Positions 1 through 7,077 of a DNA stretch of 64,000 nt are shown piece after piece. The stretch spans positions 186,001 to 250,000 of the forward strand of contig NZ_JAJQQZ010000003.1 of assembly GCF_021729015.1 (NCBI RefSeq), written 5' to 3'. How positions within the stretch are numbered: the first letter of the stretch is position 1; each line of letters begins with the position of its first letter. The notes under the pieces were generated by a model that worked only from the letters and a program-made list of their open reading frames with translations, made no database searches and was not told the origin of the DNA. This DNA is from Halobacterium rubrum (GTDB lineage Archaea > Halobacteriota > Halobacteria > Halobacteriales > Halobacteriaceae). Position numbers and translations under genes: made by a program.

Positions 1-1383
1 ATCCAGCAGATCGTCGACACCGTCCGGGAGGCCCAGTCCCGGCAGCCCGACATCCAGAACCTCGCCGACCGCATCAGCGCGTACTTCGTGCCCGCCGTCA
101 TCGCGAACGCCGTCCTCTGGGGCGTCGTCTGGTTCTTCGCGCCCGGCGTGCTGGCGGACGTCGTCGCCGCGCTCCCGCTGTGGGGGCTCGTCGGTGGCGG
201 TCCGGTGGCCGTCGGCGCCTTCGAGTTCGGCGTCGTCGTGTTCGCTTCGGCTGTGCTCATCGCCTGTCCCTGCGCGCTCGGGCTCGCCACCCCGGCGGCG
301 ACGATGGTCGGGACGAGCATCGGCGCGCAGAGCGGCGTGCTCTTCCAGGGCGGCGACGTCCTCGAGCGCGTCACCGAAATCGACGCCGTCGTCTTCGACA
401 AGACGGGCACCCTGACCACGGGCGAGATGGAGCTCACTGACGTCGAAGTCGTCGAGAGCGACGCAGCCCCGGACGGCGGTGCCGTCGAACAGACCGTCGA
501 CGAGGGGTTCGTCCTCCGGCTGGCTGCCGCCGCCGAGTCCAACAGCGAACACCCGCTGGGCGAAGCAATCGTCGCGGGCGCCGAGGACCGCGGCCTCGAC
601 GTCCCCGACGTCGACGACTTCGAGAACGTCCCCGGCAAGGGCATCGAGGCGACTGTCGAGGGCCACGACGTTCTCGTCGGCAACCGCGCGCTCCTGGAGA
701 GCGAGGGCGTCGACCCGTCGTCCGCCGACGACGCGATGGAGCGCCTCGAGCGCGAGGGGAAGACCGCGATGCTGGTCGCCGTCGACGGGCGCGTCGCCGG
801 CGTCGTCGCGGACGCCGACACCGTCAAGGACTCCGCGAAGCGCGCCGTGGGCGAACTCCGCGAGCGCGGCCTCGCTGTCCACATGATCACCGGCGACAAC
901 GAGCGCACCGCGCGGGCCGTCGCCGAGGAAGTCGGCGTCGACCCCGAGAACGTCCGTGCCGGCGTGCTCCCCGACGAGAAGGCCGACGCTGTCGCCGCCA
1001 TCCAGAACTCCGGCGCGGAGGCGATGATGGTCGGCGACGGCGTCAACGACGCGCCCGCACTCGCCGCAGCCCACGTCGGCGTCGCCATCGGCTCCGGCAC
1101 CGACGTCGCCATCGAGGCCGCCGACGTGACGCTGATGCGCGACGACCCCTACGACGTCGTGAAGGCCGTCCGCGTCGGCGAGGGCACCCTCGCGAAGATC
1201 AAGCAGAACCTCTTCTGGGCGCTCGGCTACAACACCGCCATGATTCCGCTGGCGTCCCTCGGGCTCCTCCAGCCCGTGCTCGCCGCCGGCGCGATGGCGA
1301 TTTCGAGCGTCAGCGTGCTCACGAACAGCCTCCTGTTCCGGCGCTACACGCCGGACGAAGACTATCGACTGTTCGGTCGGTAG
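1..1383 (+). CDS. copA: Copper-exporting P1B-type ATPase, C-terminal part (cut by window start)
   Basis: This membrane ATPase exports Cu(I) using ATP. The reading frame is open from base 1, so the N-terminal part (probable metal-binding domain and first membrane helices) lies outside the window. Visible motifs are the transmembrane CPC metal site (codons from base 264), the phosphorylation motif DKTGT (from base 397), the SEHPLG histidine-proline motif of the nucleotide domain, and GDGVNDAP of the hinge. Later helices carry GYN and MAISSxS, the pattern of the Cu(I) subgroup (P1B-1) rather than zinc or cadmium pumps. The HMA chaperone gene downstream fits copper handling. The family is certain; Cu(I) specificity is inferred from these motifs. 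Confidence 0.93.
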   Translation: MQQIVDTVREAQSRQPDIQNLADRISAYFVPAVIANAVLWGVVWFFAPGVLADVVAALPLWGLVGGGPVAVGAFEFGVVVFASAVLIACPCALGLATPAATMVGTSIGAQSGVLFQGGDVLERVTEIDAVVFDKTGTLTTGEMELTDVEVVESDAAPDGGAVEQTVDEGFVLRLAAAAESNSEHPLGEAIVAGAEDRGLDVPDVDDFENVPGKGIEATVEGHDVLVGNRALLESEGVDPSSADDAMERLEREGKTAMLVAVDGRVAGVVADADTVKDSAKRAVGELRERGLAVHMITGDNERTARAVAEEVGVDPENVRAGVLPDEKADAVAAIQNSGAEAMMVGDGVNDAPALAAAHVGVAIGSGTDVAIEAADVTLMRDDPYDVVKAVRVGEGTLAKIKQNLFWALGYNTAMIPLASLGLLQPVLAAGAMAISSVSVLTNSLLFRRYTPDEDYRLFGR

Positions 1384-1402
1384 TCGAGGCGGTGTGTCGC
1401 AC

Positions 1403-1419
1403 GGAAGACTGCGTCTTCC
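1403..1419 (+). terminator. Short perfect hairpin just after copA
   Basis: The arms GGAAGAC and GTCTTCC are separated by TGC, 20 bases after the copA stop. The position suits a transcription end or processing signal. No T-run follows, so the role is inferred. Confidence 0.35.
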
Positions 1420-1421
1420 CA

Positions 1422-1460
1422 CGCTACACGCCGGACGACGGTTACCGGCTGTTCGGTCGG
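1422..1460 (+). pseudogene. Relic of a second copA 3' end
   Basis: This 39-base stretch matches the last 39 coding bases of copA (1342-1380) at 34 positions. It encodes RYTPDDGYRLFGR, against RYTPDEDYRLFGR in the intact gene. Some of the changes are synonymous (Tyr and Arg codons), which suggests the remnant of a diverged paralogue rather than a fresh duplication. There is no start codon or upstream coding sequence, so only the tail survives. Confidence 0.6.
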
Positions 1461-1591
1461 TGCTCCGAGCTCGAGCCGCTCGGTGTCGGCTGTTCGCTCC
1501 TTCGTCCTGGCGTTCGCGTCCCCTCTTCGCGTGGCCGCTCGTCGCTGGAAGCCGCAAGACCCTAATCAGTCGACCGAGTAGCGCCGGTAGC

Positions 1592-1798
1592 ATGTCGAAG
1601 ACTCTCTCCATCGACGGGATGGGCTGTGACGGCTGCGAGGACATCGTCGAGAGCGCGCTCGGGGACGTGAGCGGCGTCTCGGACGTCGAAGCCGACCACG
1701 AAGCGGGCGAAGCGACCATCGAAGGCGACGCCGCCGACGAGGACCTGCTGCGGAGCGTCGAACTGGCCGGCTACGAGGCCGACCTGGGCGACGACTGA
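1592..1798 (+). CDS. HMA-domain copper chaperone (CopZ-like)
   Basis: This 68-residue ferredoxin-fold heavy-metal-associated protein has the metal-binding loop GMGCDGC (Cys12 and Cys15). It is expected to carry Cu(I) in the cytoplasm and pass it to the ATPase encoded upstream. The ATG at 1592 is chosen because a TATA-like CCCTAATC lies about 28 bases upstream, as in a leaderless transcript, and because the longer open frame upstream reads as arginine-rich non-coding sequence. The length is normal for stand-alone HMA chaperones. Copper rather than another soft metal is inferred from the neighbour. Confidence 0.88.
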   Translation: MSKTLSIDGMGCDGCEDIVESALGDVSGVSDVEADHEAGEATIEGDAADEDLLRSVELAGYEADLGDD

Positions 1799-1862
1799 CG
1801 GCACAGCCCCTTCTCGGAGACTGGTGTGTCAGGGTCGTAGCTGCAGGACTCCGCCGAACCGG

Positions 1863-1878
1863 GTTACCGGCTGGTAAC
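1863..1878. promoter_or_regulatory. Operator-like palindrome GTTAC-N6-GTAAC
   Basis: The inverted repeat GGTTACC-ggct-GGTAACC (1862-1879) contains GTTAC-N6-GTAAC. It lies about 57 bases before the regulator gene at 1936 and upstream of a TATA-like CCTAAGAG near 1904. The same architecture recurs at 2671-2686 in front of the HxlR gene, which supports a shared binding site. Confidence 0.55.
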
Positions 1879-1935
1879 CGGCTCACACCGGCGTTACCGA
1901 GCGCCTAAGAGGGCGGCGTCCTTTTAGACGAGTGA

Positions 1936-2244
1936 ATGAGCTCGACCGACGACATCGTCCAGGACCTGCCGCCGAGCGCGAAACTCGTACTGAAGGTACT
2001 GGAGTACAACGGTGGGCTGACGCAGAAACAGATCGTGGAGAACTCCCGGCTGTCCCAGCGCACGGTCCGCGACGCGCTGGACCGCCTCCAGGACGCTGAC
2101 GTGGTCGAGAAAGACATCTACATCCCGGACGCTCGGCAGAACCTCTACCGGCTGAAAATCGAGGACGAAGACGCAGCGGCCGAGGAGGAGACCGTGGACG
2201 CCGAAGAGGCTGAGGCGGCCGAAGCCAGCGCCGTTCTCGAGTAA
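1936..2244 (+). CDS. Small winged-helix transcriptional regulator (MarR/TrmB-like)
   Basis: This 102-residue protein has an N-terminal winged helix-turn-helix (about residues 10-75, with LTQKQIVENSRLSQRTVRDALDRL as two helices and the recognition helix) and a very acidic tail rich in Glu and Ala (about 77-102). It is probably a DNA-binding regulator acting as a dimer; no ligand-binding domain is visible. A TATA-like box about 27 bases before the ATG suggests a leaderless message. It converges on the HxlR gene, and both have the same palindrome upstream. The target is unknown; copper genes are upstream on the same strand, but a link is only inferred. Confidence 0.8.
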   Translation: MSSTDDIVQDLPPSAKLVLKVLEYNGGLTQKQIVENSRLSQRTVRDALDRLQDADVVEKDIYIPDARQNLYRLKIEDEDAAAEEETVDAEEAEAAEASAVLE

Positions 2245-2250
2245 CGCGGC

Positions 2251-2622
2251 CTAGACGACCGACGCGGCTTCTTCGTCGACGGGGTCGAGGTGTTTCTGTC
2301 CCCACTCTGCCATGGACATCACCACTGGCTCCAGCGACTCGCCGAGCTCGGTGAGCGCGTACTCGACGCGCACGGGTTTCTCGCTGACGATGGTGCGGGA
2401 GACGATGCGTTTGTCCTCGAGGTCGTCGAGGCTCTCCGAGAGCACCTTGCTGGAGATGCCGTCGACTTCCTCCTGGAGGGCGTTGAAGCCCAGTGGGCCC
2501 TCGCTGAGGAGGCGATGGATGATGACGGGATGCCACTTCTTGCCGACCAGCGACGCCGTCGTCGTGATCGAACACCAGCCGTCGCCGGGACACCAGGCTG
2601 GCAGCCGCTCCATGTCTGGCAT
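2251..2622 (-). CDS. HxlR-family transcriptional regulator
   Basis: This 123-residue winged-helix protein has the HxlR pattern: GKKWHPVIIHRLLSEGPLGF, then SSKVLSESLDDLEDKRIVSR, then the wing and a C-terminal dimer helix. Two cysteines near the N-terminus (Cys11 and Cys17, in WCPGDGWC) resemble the redox- or electrophile-sensing cysteines of YodB/HypR-type members, which is an inference by analogy. The ATG at 2622 is chosen because the frame upstream is antisense to the photolyase gene. A perfect 16-base palindrome lies 49 bases upstream, consistent with autoregulation. It converges on the regulator at 1936 with six bases between the stops. Confidence 0.88.
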   Translation of the reverse strand: MPDMERLPAWCPGDGWCSITTTASLVGKKWHPVIIHRLLSEGPLGFNALQEEVDGISSKVLSESLDDLEDKRIVSRTIVSEKPVRVEYALTELGESLEPVVMSMAEWGQKHLDPVDEEAASVV

Positions 2623-2670
2623 GCTTCCGAGTAGGCGCGCGGTCGTGTTAAGGCTACCTGACCACACCCG

Positions 2671-2686
2671 GTTACGGATCCGTAAC
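2671..2686. promoter_or_regulatory. Perfect 16-bp palindrome GTTACGGATCCGTAAC upstream of HxlR
   Basis: This is a perfect palindrome between the HxlR start (2622) and the photolyase stop (2730). It shares GTTAC-N6-GTAAC with 1863-1878. The likely role is an operator for the HxlR protein or for the neighbouring winged-helix regulator. Confidence 0.6.
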
Positions 2687-2729
2687 GTGACTGACCGGGG
2701 CGGGCCGACAGCGACGGGCAGCCCGGCAC

Positions 2730-4241
2730 TCAGAGGTCGCCGGCGGCGGCGCGTCGCCGGACGCGGCGGGCGCGCTCGCGTATCTCGGGGAGGGAGCCGG
2801 CCTCGCGTTTGTCGTCGAGGTGCGAGTACACGAGCCCCATCCGGTGGTTCGACCGGAGGCGGTCCTCGTGGGTGGCGAGGAAGTCCCAGTAGAGGCTGTT
2901 GAACGGGCAGGCGCGTTCGCCGGTGGTGCTGTCGGGGTCGAACGCGCAGCCCCTGCAGTGGTCGCTCATGCGGTCGACGTAGTTCGCGGACGCGGCGTAC
3001 GGCTTGGTCGTGAACGCGTCGGTACCGAAGACGCCCATGCCGACGACGTTCGGCGTGACGACCCAGTGGTAGGCGTCGACGAAGCCGCCGTGGAACCAGT
3101 CGTTGAGCGCCTGCGGGCTGGCGCCGTACGTGAGCGCGAAGTTCGACAGCAGCATCAGGCGCTCGATGTGGTGGGCGTAGCCGCGGTCGTAGACGCGGCC
3201 GACGGCCGACCCGAGACACGCCATGTCGGTGGCGTCGGGGTCCCAGTACAGCGGCGGGAGGTCGCGGTCGGCGCCGAGCTGGTTGGCCGACGCGAGCCCG
3301 GGCATCTGGTGGCGGTAGACGTGGCGCACGAACTCCCGCCAGCCGACAATCTGACGAACGAACCCCTCCACGGAGTTCAGGGGGACGTCGTCGCGTGAAC
3401 GGTACTCGTCGATGGCCGCCTCGACGACTTCCTCCGGGTCGAGGAGGCCGACGTTCAGCGCCGACGAGAGCAGGCTGTGTTCGAGGTGCCAGTCGTCGGC
3501 GAGCACGGCGTCCTCGTAGGGGCCGAAGCCCGGCAGGCGGTGGTCGAGGAAGTCCTCGAGCGCGCGCTCGGCCTGCTCGCGCGTGACCGGCCAGTCGAAC
3601 CCCTCGGGGTCACCCCAGGTGTCGAACTCGTCGGCGACCCACTCGCGGACGGCCGGGACGTGCTCGTCGTGGTCGAACGAGGGCACCGGCGGCGACTCGT
3701 AGTCGCTGGGCGGCGTCTCCCGGTTCTGGTCGTCGTAGTTCCAGTCGCCGCCCTCGGGGCTACCGTCGTCGTCCACGAGGTAGCCGGTCTCGCGGCGCAT
3801 CTCGCGGTAGAACGACTCGTGGTCGAACGGCGGCTCCGTCCCCTGCCACTCGTCGAACTGCGCGGGCGGACAGACGAAGTTCGCGTTCGCCACGACGTCG
3901 AGGCTGCCGCCCCGAGCTTCGACGAGGCGCCGGAGACGGTCGGCTGACCCGTGGCTCGCCGGCCGCTGGACGACGAGGTCGTCGCCGGGGTACTGCTCGA
4001 AGTACGCGTCCAGACCCTCGCCGAACGTCTCGGCGCGCTCGTAGACCACCTCGACGCCGTCCTCTCTGAGCTCGTCCCGGAGGTGGCGCATCGCCGCGAA
4101 CACGAGCACGAGCTTCTGGGGGTGGTAGCGTCGCCGGCGCGCGAACGCCGGGGCTTCCACCATCACGACCCGGTCGGGGTCGTCAGCGAGCGGTCCCTGC
4201 CGGCGGGAGAGCTGGTCGCCGAGCACCCAGACGGCGGTCAT
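2730..4241 (-). CDS. Iron-sulfur cryptochrome/photolyase, bacterial (6-4) type
   Basis: This 503-residue flavoprotein is expected to repair UV photoproducts in DNA using light. It belongs to the prokaryotic (6-4) photolyase/CryPro group rather than to class I CPD photolyases. Four cysteines (Cys342, Cys429, Cys432 and Cys445, in DMAC, CRGC and RACPF) have spacings of 87, 3 and 13, almost the pattern known for the [4Fe-4S] ligands of Agrobacterium PhrB. The N-terminal Rossmann part opens with VWVLGDQL, and the FAD region includes WREFVRHVYR. The length is normal for the group. It appears to be transcribed alone; repair rather than signalling is inferred from the family. Confidence 0.88.
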   Translation of the reverse strand: MTAVWVLGDQLSRRQGPLADDPDRVVMVEAPAFARRRRYHPQKLVLVFAAMRHLRDELREDGVEVVYERAETFGEGLDAYFEQYPGDDLVVQRPASHGSADRLRRLVEARGGSLDVVANANFVCPPAQFDEWQGTEPPFDHESFYREMRRETGYLVDDDGSPEGGDWNYDDQNRETPPSDYESPPVPSFDHDEHVPAVREWVADEFDTWGDPEGFDWPVTREQAERALEDFLDHRLPGFGPYEDAVLADDWHLEHSLLSSALNVGLLDPEEVVEAAIDEYRSRDDVPLNSVEGFVRQIVGWREFVRHVYRHQMPGLASANQLGADRDLPPLYWDPDATDMACLGSAVGRVYDRGYAHHIERLMLLSNFALTYGASPQALNDWFHGGFVDAYHWVVTPNVVGMGVFGTDAFTTKPYAASANYVDRMSDHCRGCAFDPDSTTGERACPFNSLYWDFLATHEDRLRSNHRMGLVYSHLDDKREAGSLPEIRERARRVRRRAAAGDL

Positions 4242-4307
4242 ACCTCGATACAGGGACGGCCGGACAAAAGAACTGGCGAGTGAGCGACAGCCGCCTCCCG
4301 GAGGCCG

Positions 4308-5306
4308 TCAGCGCAGCCGGTCGTAGACTTTCGCCACCGTGTTCACGCCGACAGACCCGGTCTGGAGGGCGTAGTAGGGCACGAGGTCCGGCGCGAACTT
4401 CGCCTTGTAGGGGTAGATGCGCTCGTGGTTCGCGCCCATCAGATCCAGCGCGTCGAGGCCGCGCTCGATGCCGTCGACGCATACTCGCCACTCCAGCAGG
4501 TCGTTGACGGGGACTGGCGCCTCGGTCTTCCCGGTGAGCAGCCAGGCGCCCGCGCACGTGTCGGTCTCGACGTCCACGAGCCCGCCGACGACCTCGCCGT
4601 CGACCCGGCAGACGTACGGCCGTATCGCGCCCGCCGGGAGCGCGTCGGCGAGGTCGCGCACGAACGACGCCGTCACCGGGAACGACTCGCCCTGCTCGCG
4701 GTGGCGCTCGCGCGTGAGCTCGACGATTGGCTCGATGACGTCTGTCCCGCCCTCCGTGACCTCGTAGCTGGCGTCGTAGTCGTCCCGGACGCGCTTCCGC
4801 AGGTCGGCGCTGAACCGCGCGAGCAGGTCCTCGGGGGTCGTGTCGAGGTCGACGACGTACGTGTACCGGGGCGTGACGTCGTAGTCGCGCCACTGGAACG
4901 GCCGCACGTCGTCGTACCCGACCGGCGTCCGGAGGTTCACGAGGCTCGGGGCCAGTGCCTCGTCGACCCAGTCGAGGGCGGCGTCGACGAACCGGCGGTG
5001 GCGGCGGTCGCGTTTGCGGCGCTTGAGCTTGTCCGTGTTCACCATCGCCGGCCCGAGGTACGGGAGCTTGAGGTCCGGTGGCGGCGACACCGCCAGCGTC
5101 GCCGGACCCTTCCGCACCTCGAAGACGGGGAAGACGCCGACCGGCTCCTCTCCCTTGAATCCCACGAGCCGGTGGAGGTCGGCGTCAGCGTGCTCGGCGA
5201 ACACGTCCAGTGCCGCCGCCCGGTGGAACGGCGTGCCGTGCGGGGAGTCGGTCACGATGTCGTCGTACCGCTCGTCGTCAGAGATTGGGCGAATATCGAC
5301 AGTCAT
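4308..5306 (-). CDS. FemAB/GNAT-like acyl- or aminoacyl-transferase
   Basis: This 332-residue protein has two GNAT-like lobes, as in FemAB/BioF2-type transferases found with polysaccharide genes: an N-terminal region with GTPFHRAAALDVFAEH and a C-terminal region with VGGLVDVETD and NDLLEWRVCVDG. The reaction is unknown; transfer of an acyl or aminoacyl group onto a surface glycan or lipid is typical of relatives. The ATG at 5306 overlaps the stop of the upstream phosphodiesterase gene (ATGA), so the two are translationally coupled. The frame stays open upstream only as antisense-like arginine-rich sequence. The fold is fairly sure, the substrate is not. Confidence 0.75.
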   Translation of the reverse strand: MTVDIRPISDDERYDDIVTDSPHGTPFHRAAALDVFAEHADADLHRLVGFKGEEPVGVFPVFEVRKGPATLAVSPPPDLKLPYLGPAMVNTDKLKRRKRDRRHRRFVDAALDWVDEALAPSLVNLRTPVGYDDVRPFQWRDYDVTPRYTYVVDLDTTPEDLLARFSADLRKRVRDDYDASYEVTEGGTDVIEPIVELTRERHREQGESFPVTASFVRDLADALPAGAIRPYVCRVDGEVVGGLVDVETDTCAGAWLLTGKTEAPVPVNDLLEWRVCVDGIERGLDALDLMGANHERIYPYKAKFAPDLVPYYALQTGSVGVNTVAKVYDRLR

Positions 5307-6952
5307 GGGTCGTCGAGGTAGCCGAGGTCGGCGAGCCGCCGTTCGACCGCCCGGTCGTCCGTGCTGCGCGCCGGTTCGTCCTCGTAGTCGTCGTAGCTGG
5401 CGGGTGGTACGGCGTCGACGACGGGCAGCGGTTCGCCGTCCATCGCGTCGCTCGGCGGGACGCCGAGCGCGGACAGCACCGTCGGCGCGACGTCGAAGAG
5501 GTGGGCGTCGCCCAGTTGTGCGTCTGTGTCGACGCCGTCGCCGACGGCAGCGAACAGGCCGTCGCGCTTGTGGTTCCAGGACTCCGACGCGGGTCCGAAC
5601 GCGTCGCCGCGCAGCGACGCCGTGAGGTAGGTGTCGAAGCCGTCGGGCACGACGACGACGTCGGCGGCGTCTTCGACGTGCTCGCCGTCGAAGTACGTCT
5701 CGCGGGGCTCGACCGCCGAGAACACCGGGTCGCCGTCCGGCGTCCGGGCCCCACGAAGCACCGCAATCAGGTCCTCCCGGACGTCGTCGTAGTCCTCCGG
5801 GGCGACCGTTCCCTCGGGCTCCCTGCCTTCGAGGTTGATGCGGACGCCGAGCTCGGTCCGCGACCGCATGTACGCCGTCGACTCGGCGAAGTCGACGCGC
5901 TCGGTGCCGGCCCGCACCGTCTCCGTCGAGACGACGCGCAGCGCGAGGTCCGCCAGCCCGAGCGCCGACAGCACGCGACCGATTCGCTGGCTGGTCAGTC
6001 CGACGGCCGCGGCCCGAGCGACCAGCCACGCGCTCAGGGGCTGCCCGCCGCCGTCTTCGGCCCCGCCGGCTTCGCCGTCGCGGGTCCGTTCGTCCCGGTG
6101 CAGCGAGGTCCACGACGGCATCCCGCCCTCGCCGCGGGTCGTCTCGACGTAGCCCGCCTCCCGGAGGTATTCGTTCACGCGGAACTCGTCAGGAGCGTAC
6201 GGCCCGATGCCGTGGTCGCTGGCGAGAATCACGGTGTCCGGGTCGCAGGCGTCGAGGACGGCGCCGACCTCGTCGTCGACGGCTTCGTAGACGGCGCGGA
6301 CGGCGTGGTCGTCTCCGGGCCGCTCGTGGAAGACGGTGTCCGTCTGCTGGAACTGGAGGAACCCGAACTCGGGGTCGAAACGGTCGGCGAGGTGCCGGAA
6401 CGCCGCGCCCCGCATCTCGGTGAGGCGCTCGTACCACGCGACCTGCTCGTCGCTGCCGTCCTCGACGTCCCGTGGGGCGTACACCCGGTAGTCGCCCAGT
6501 TCCCTCCGGAGGTCCTCGAGTAGCCCCTCGGGGTGGGTCGGCGGCGACTCCGGCGCGACGTAGCCGGGGACGAGCGCCCCGTCGAACGCCGTCGGCGGCG
6601 ACGTCACGGGCACGTTCACGACGACGCTAGTCAGTCCCTGTTCGGCGAGCAACTCCCAGAGCGCGCGCTGCCGGACGTGCGTGTGGTTGACCACGTCCCA
6701 GTCGTAGCCGTCGAACGCGAGGAAGTCGAAGACGCCGTGCTTGCCGGGGTTCGTGCCGGTGTACAGCGAGGGCCACGCGCTCGGGGTCCACGGCGGAATC
6801 TGTGACTGCAGCGGCCCCGCCGCCCCGCTGTCGACGAGGTCCCCCAGAACCGGGAGTCGCCCGTCCGCGACCAGCGGCTCGACCACCGGGAGGCACGCGC
6901 CGTCCACCCCCACGAGCAGCGTCCGCAGTCCGGTCGAGTCCTGTGTGCTCAC
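5303..6952 (-). CDS. Alkaline-phosphatase-superfamily phosphodiesterase/nucleotide pyrophosphatase
   Basis: This roughly 549-residue predicted cytoplasmic metal-dependent hydrolase is of the type I phosphodiesterase group. Motifs in order are VGVDGACLP (first metal Asp), YTGTNPGKHGVFDF (nucleophile Thr with His), QQTDTVFH (Asp/His pair), ASDHGIGPY (Asp-His) and a late NHKRDG. I chose the GTG at 6952 (VSTQDSTGLRTLLVG) because the strand of beta sheet begins just after it; a GTG at 7015 would add 21 unconvincing residues. Related haloarchaeal enzymes occur in glycan clusters, and this gene is coupled by a 4-base overlap to the FemAB-like gene. The substrate is unknown. Confidence 0.85.
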   Translation of the reverse strand: MSTQDSTGLRTLLVGVDGACLPVVEPLVADGRLPVLGDLVDSGAAGPLQSQIPPWTPSAWPSLYTGTNPGKHGVFDFLAFDGYDWDVVNHTHVRQRALWELLAEQGLTSVVVNVPVTSPPTAFDGALVPGYVAPESPPTHPEGLLEDLRRELGDYRVYAPRDVEDGSDEQVAWYERLTEMRGAAFRHLADRFDPEFGFLQFQQTDTVFHERPGDDHAVRAVYEAVDDEVGAVLDACDPDTVILASDHGIGPYAPDEFRVNEYLREAGYVETTRGEGGMPSWTSLHRDERTRDGEAGGAEDGGGQPLSAWLVARAAAVGLTSQRIGRVLSALGLADLALRVVSTETVRAGTERVDFAESTAYMRSRTELGVRINLEGREPEGTVAPEDYDDVREDLIAVLRGARTPDGDPVFSAVEPRETYFDGEHVEDAADVVVVPDGFDTYLTASLRGDAFGPASESWNHKRDGLFAAVGDGVDTDAQLGDAHLFDVAPTVLSALGVPPSDAMDGEPLPVVDAVPPASYDDYEDEPARSTDDRAVERRLADLGYLDDP

Positions 6953-7077
6953 GACTCTCCAGTCCCAACACACGCCATTTGTTACGCCGTTACTATCGGG
7001 TGCGTTAGGCGCCACAAACCACGTCAGCCGAGGGCGAACAGGCCCGTGGGGCGGCCGTGGAACGGCTCCGGCAGCCG

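Noticed and set aside
4308-6113. A 601-codon frame suggesting a fusion to the FemAB-like protein
   Set aside because: The part before 5306 is arginine-rich antisense-like sequence overlapping the phosphodiesterase gene; the ATGA overlap at 5303-5306 gives a normal start.
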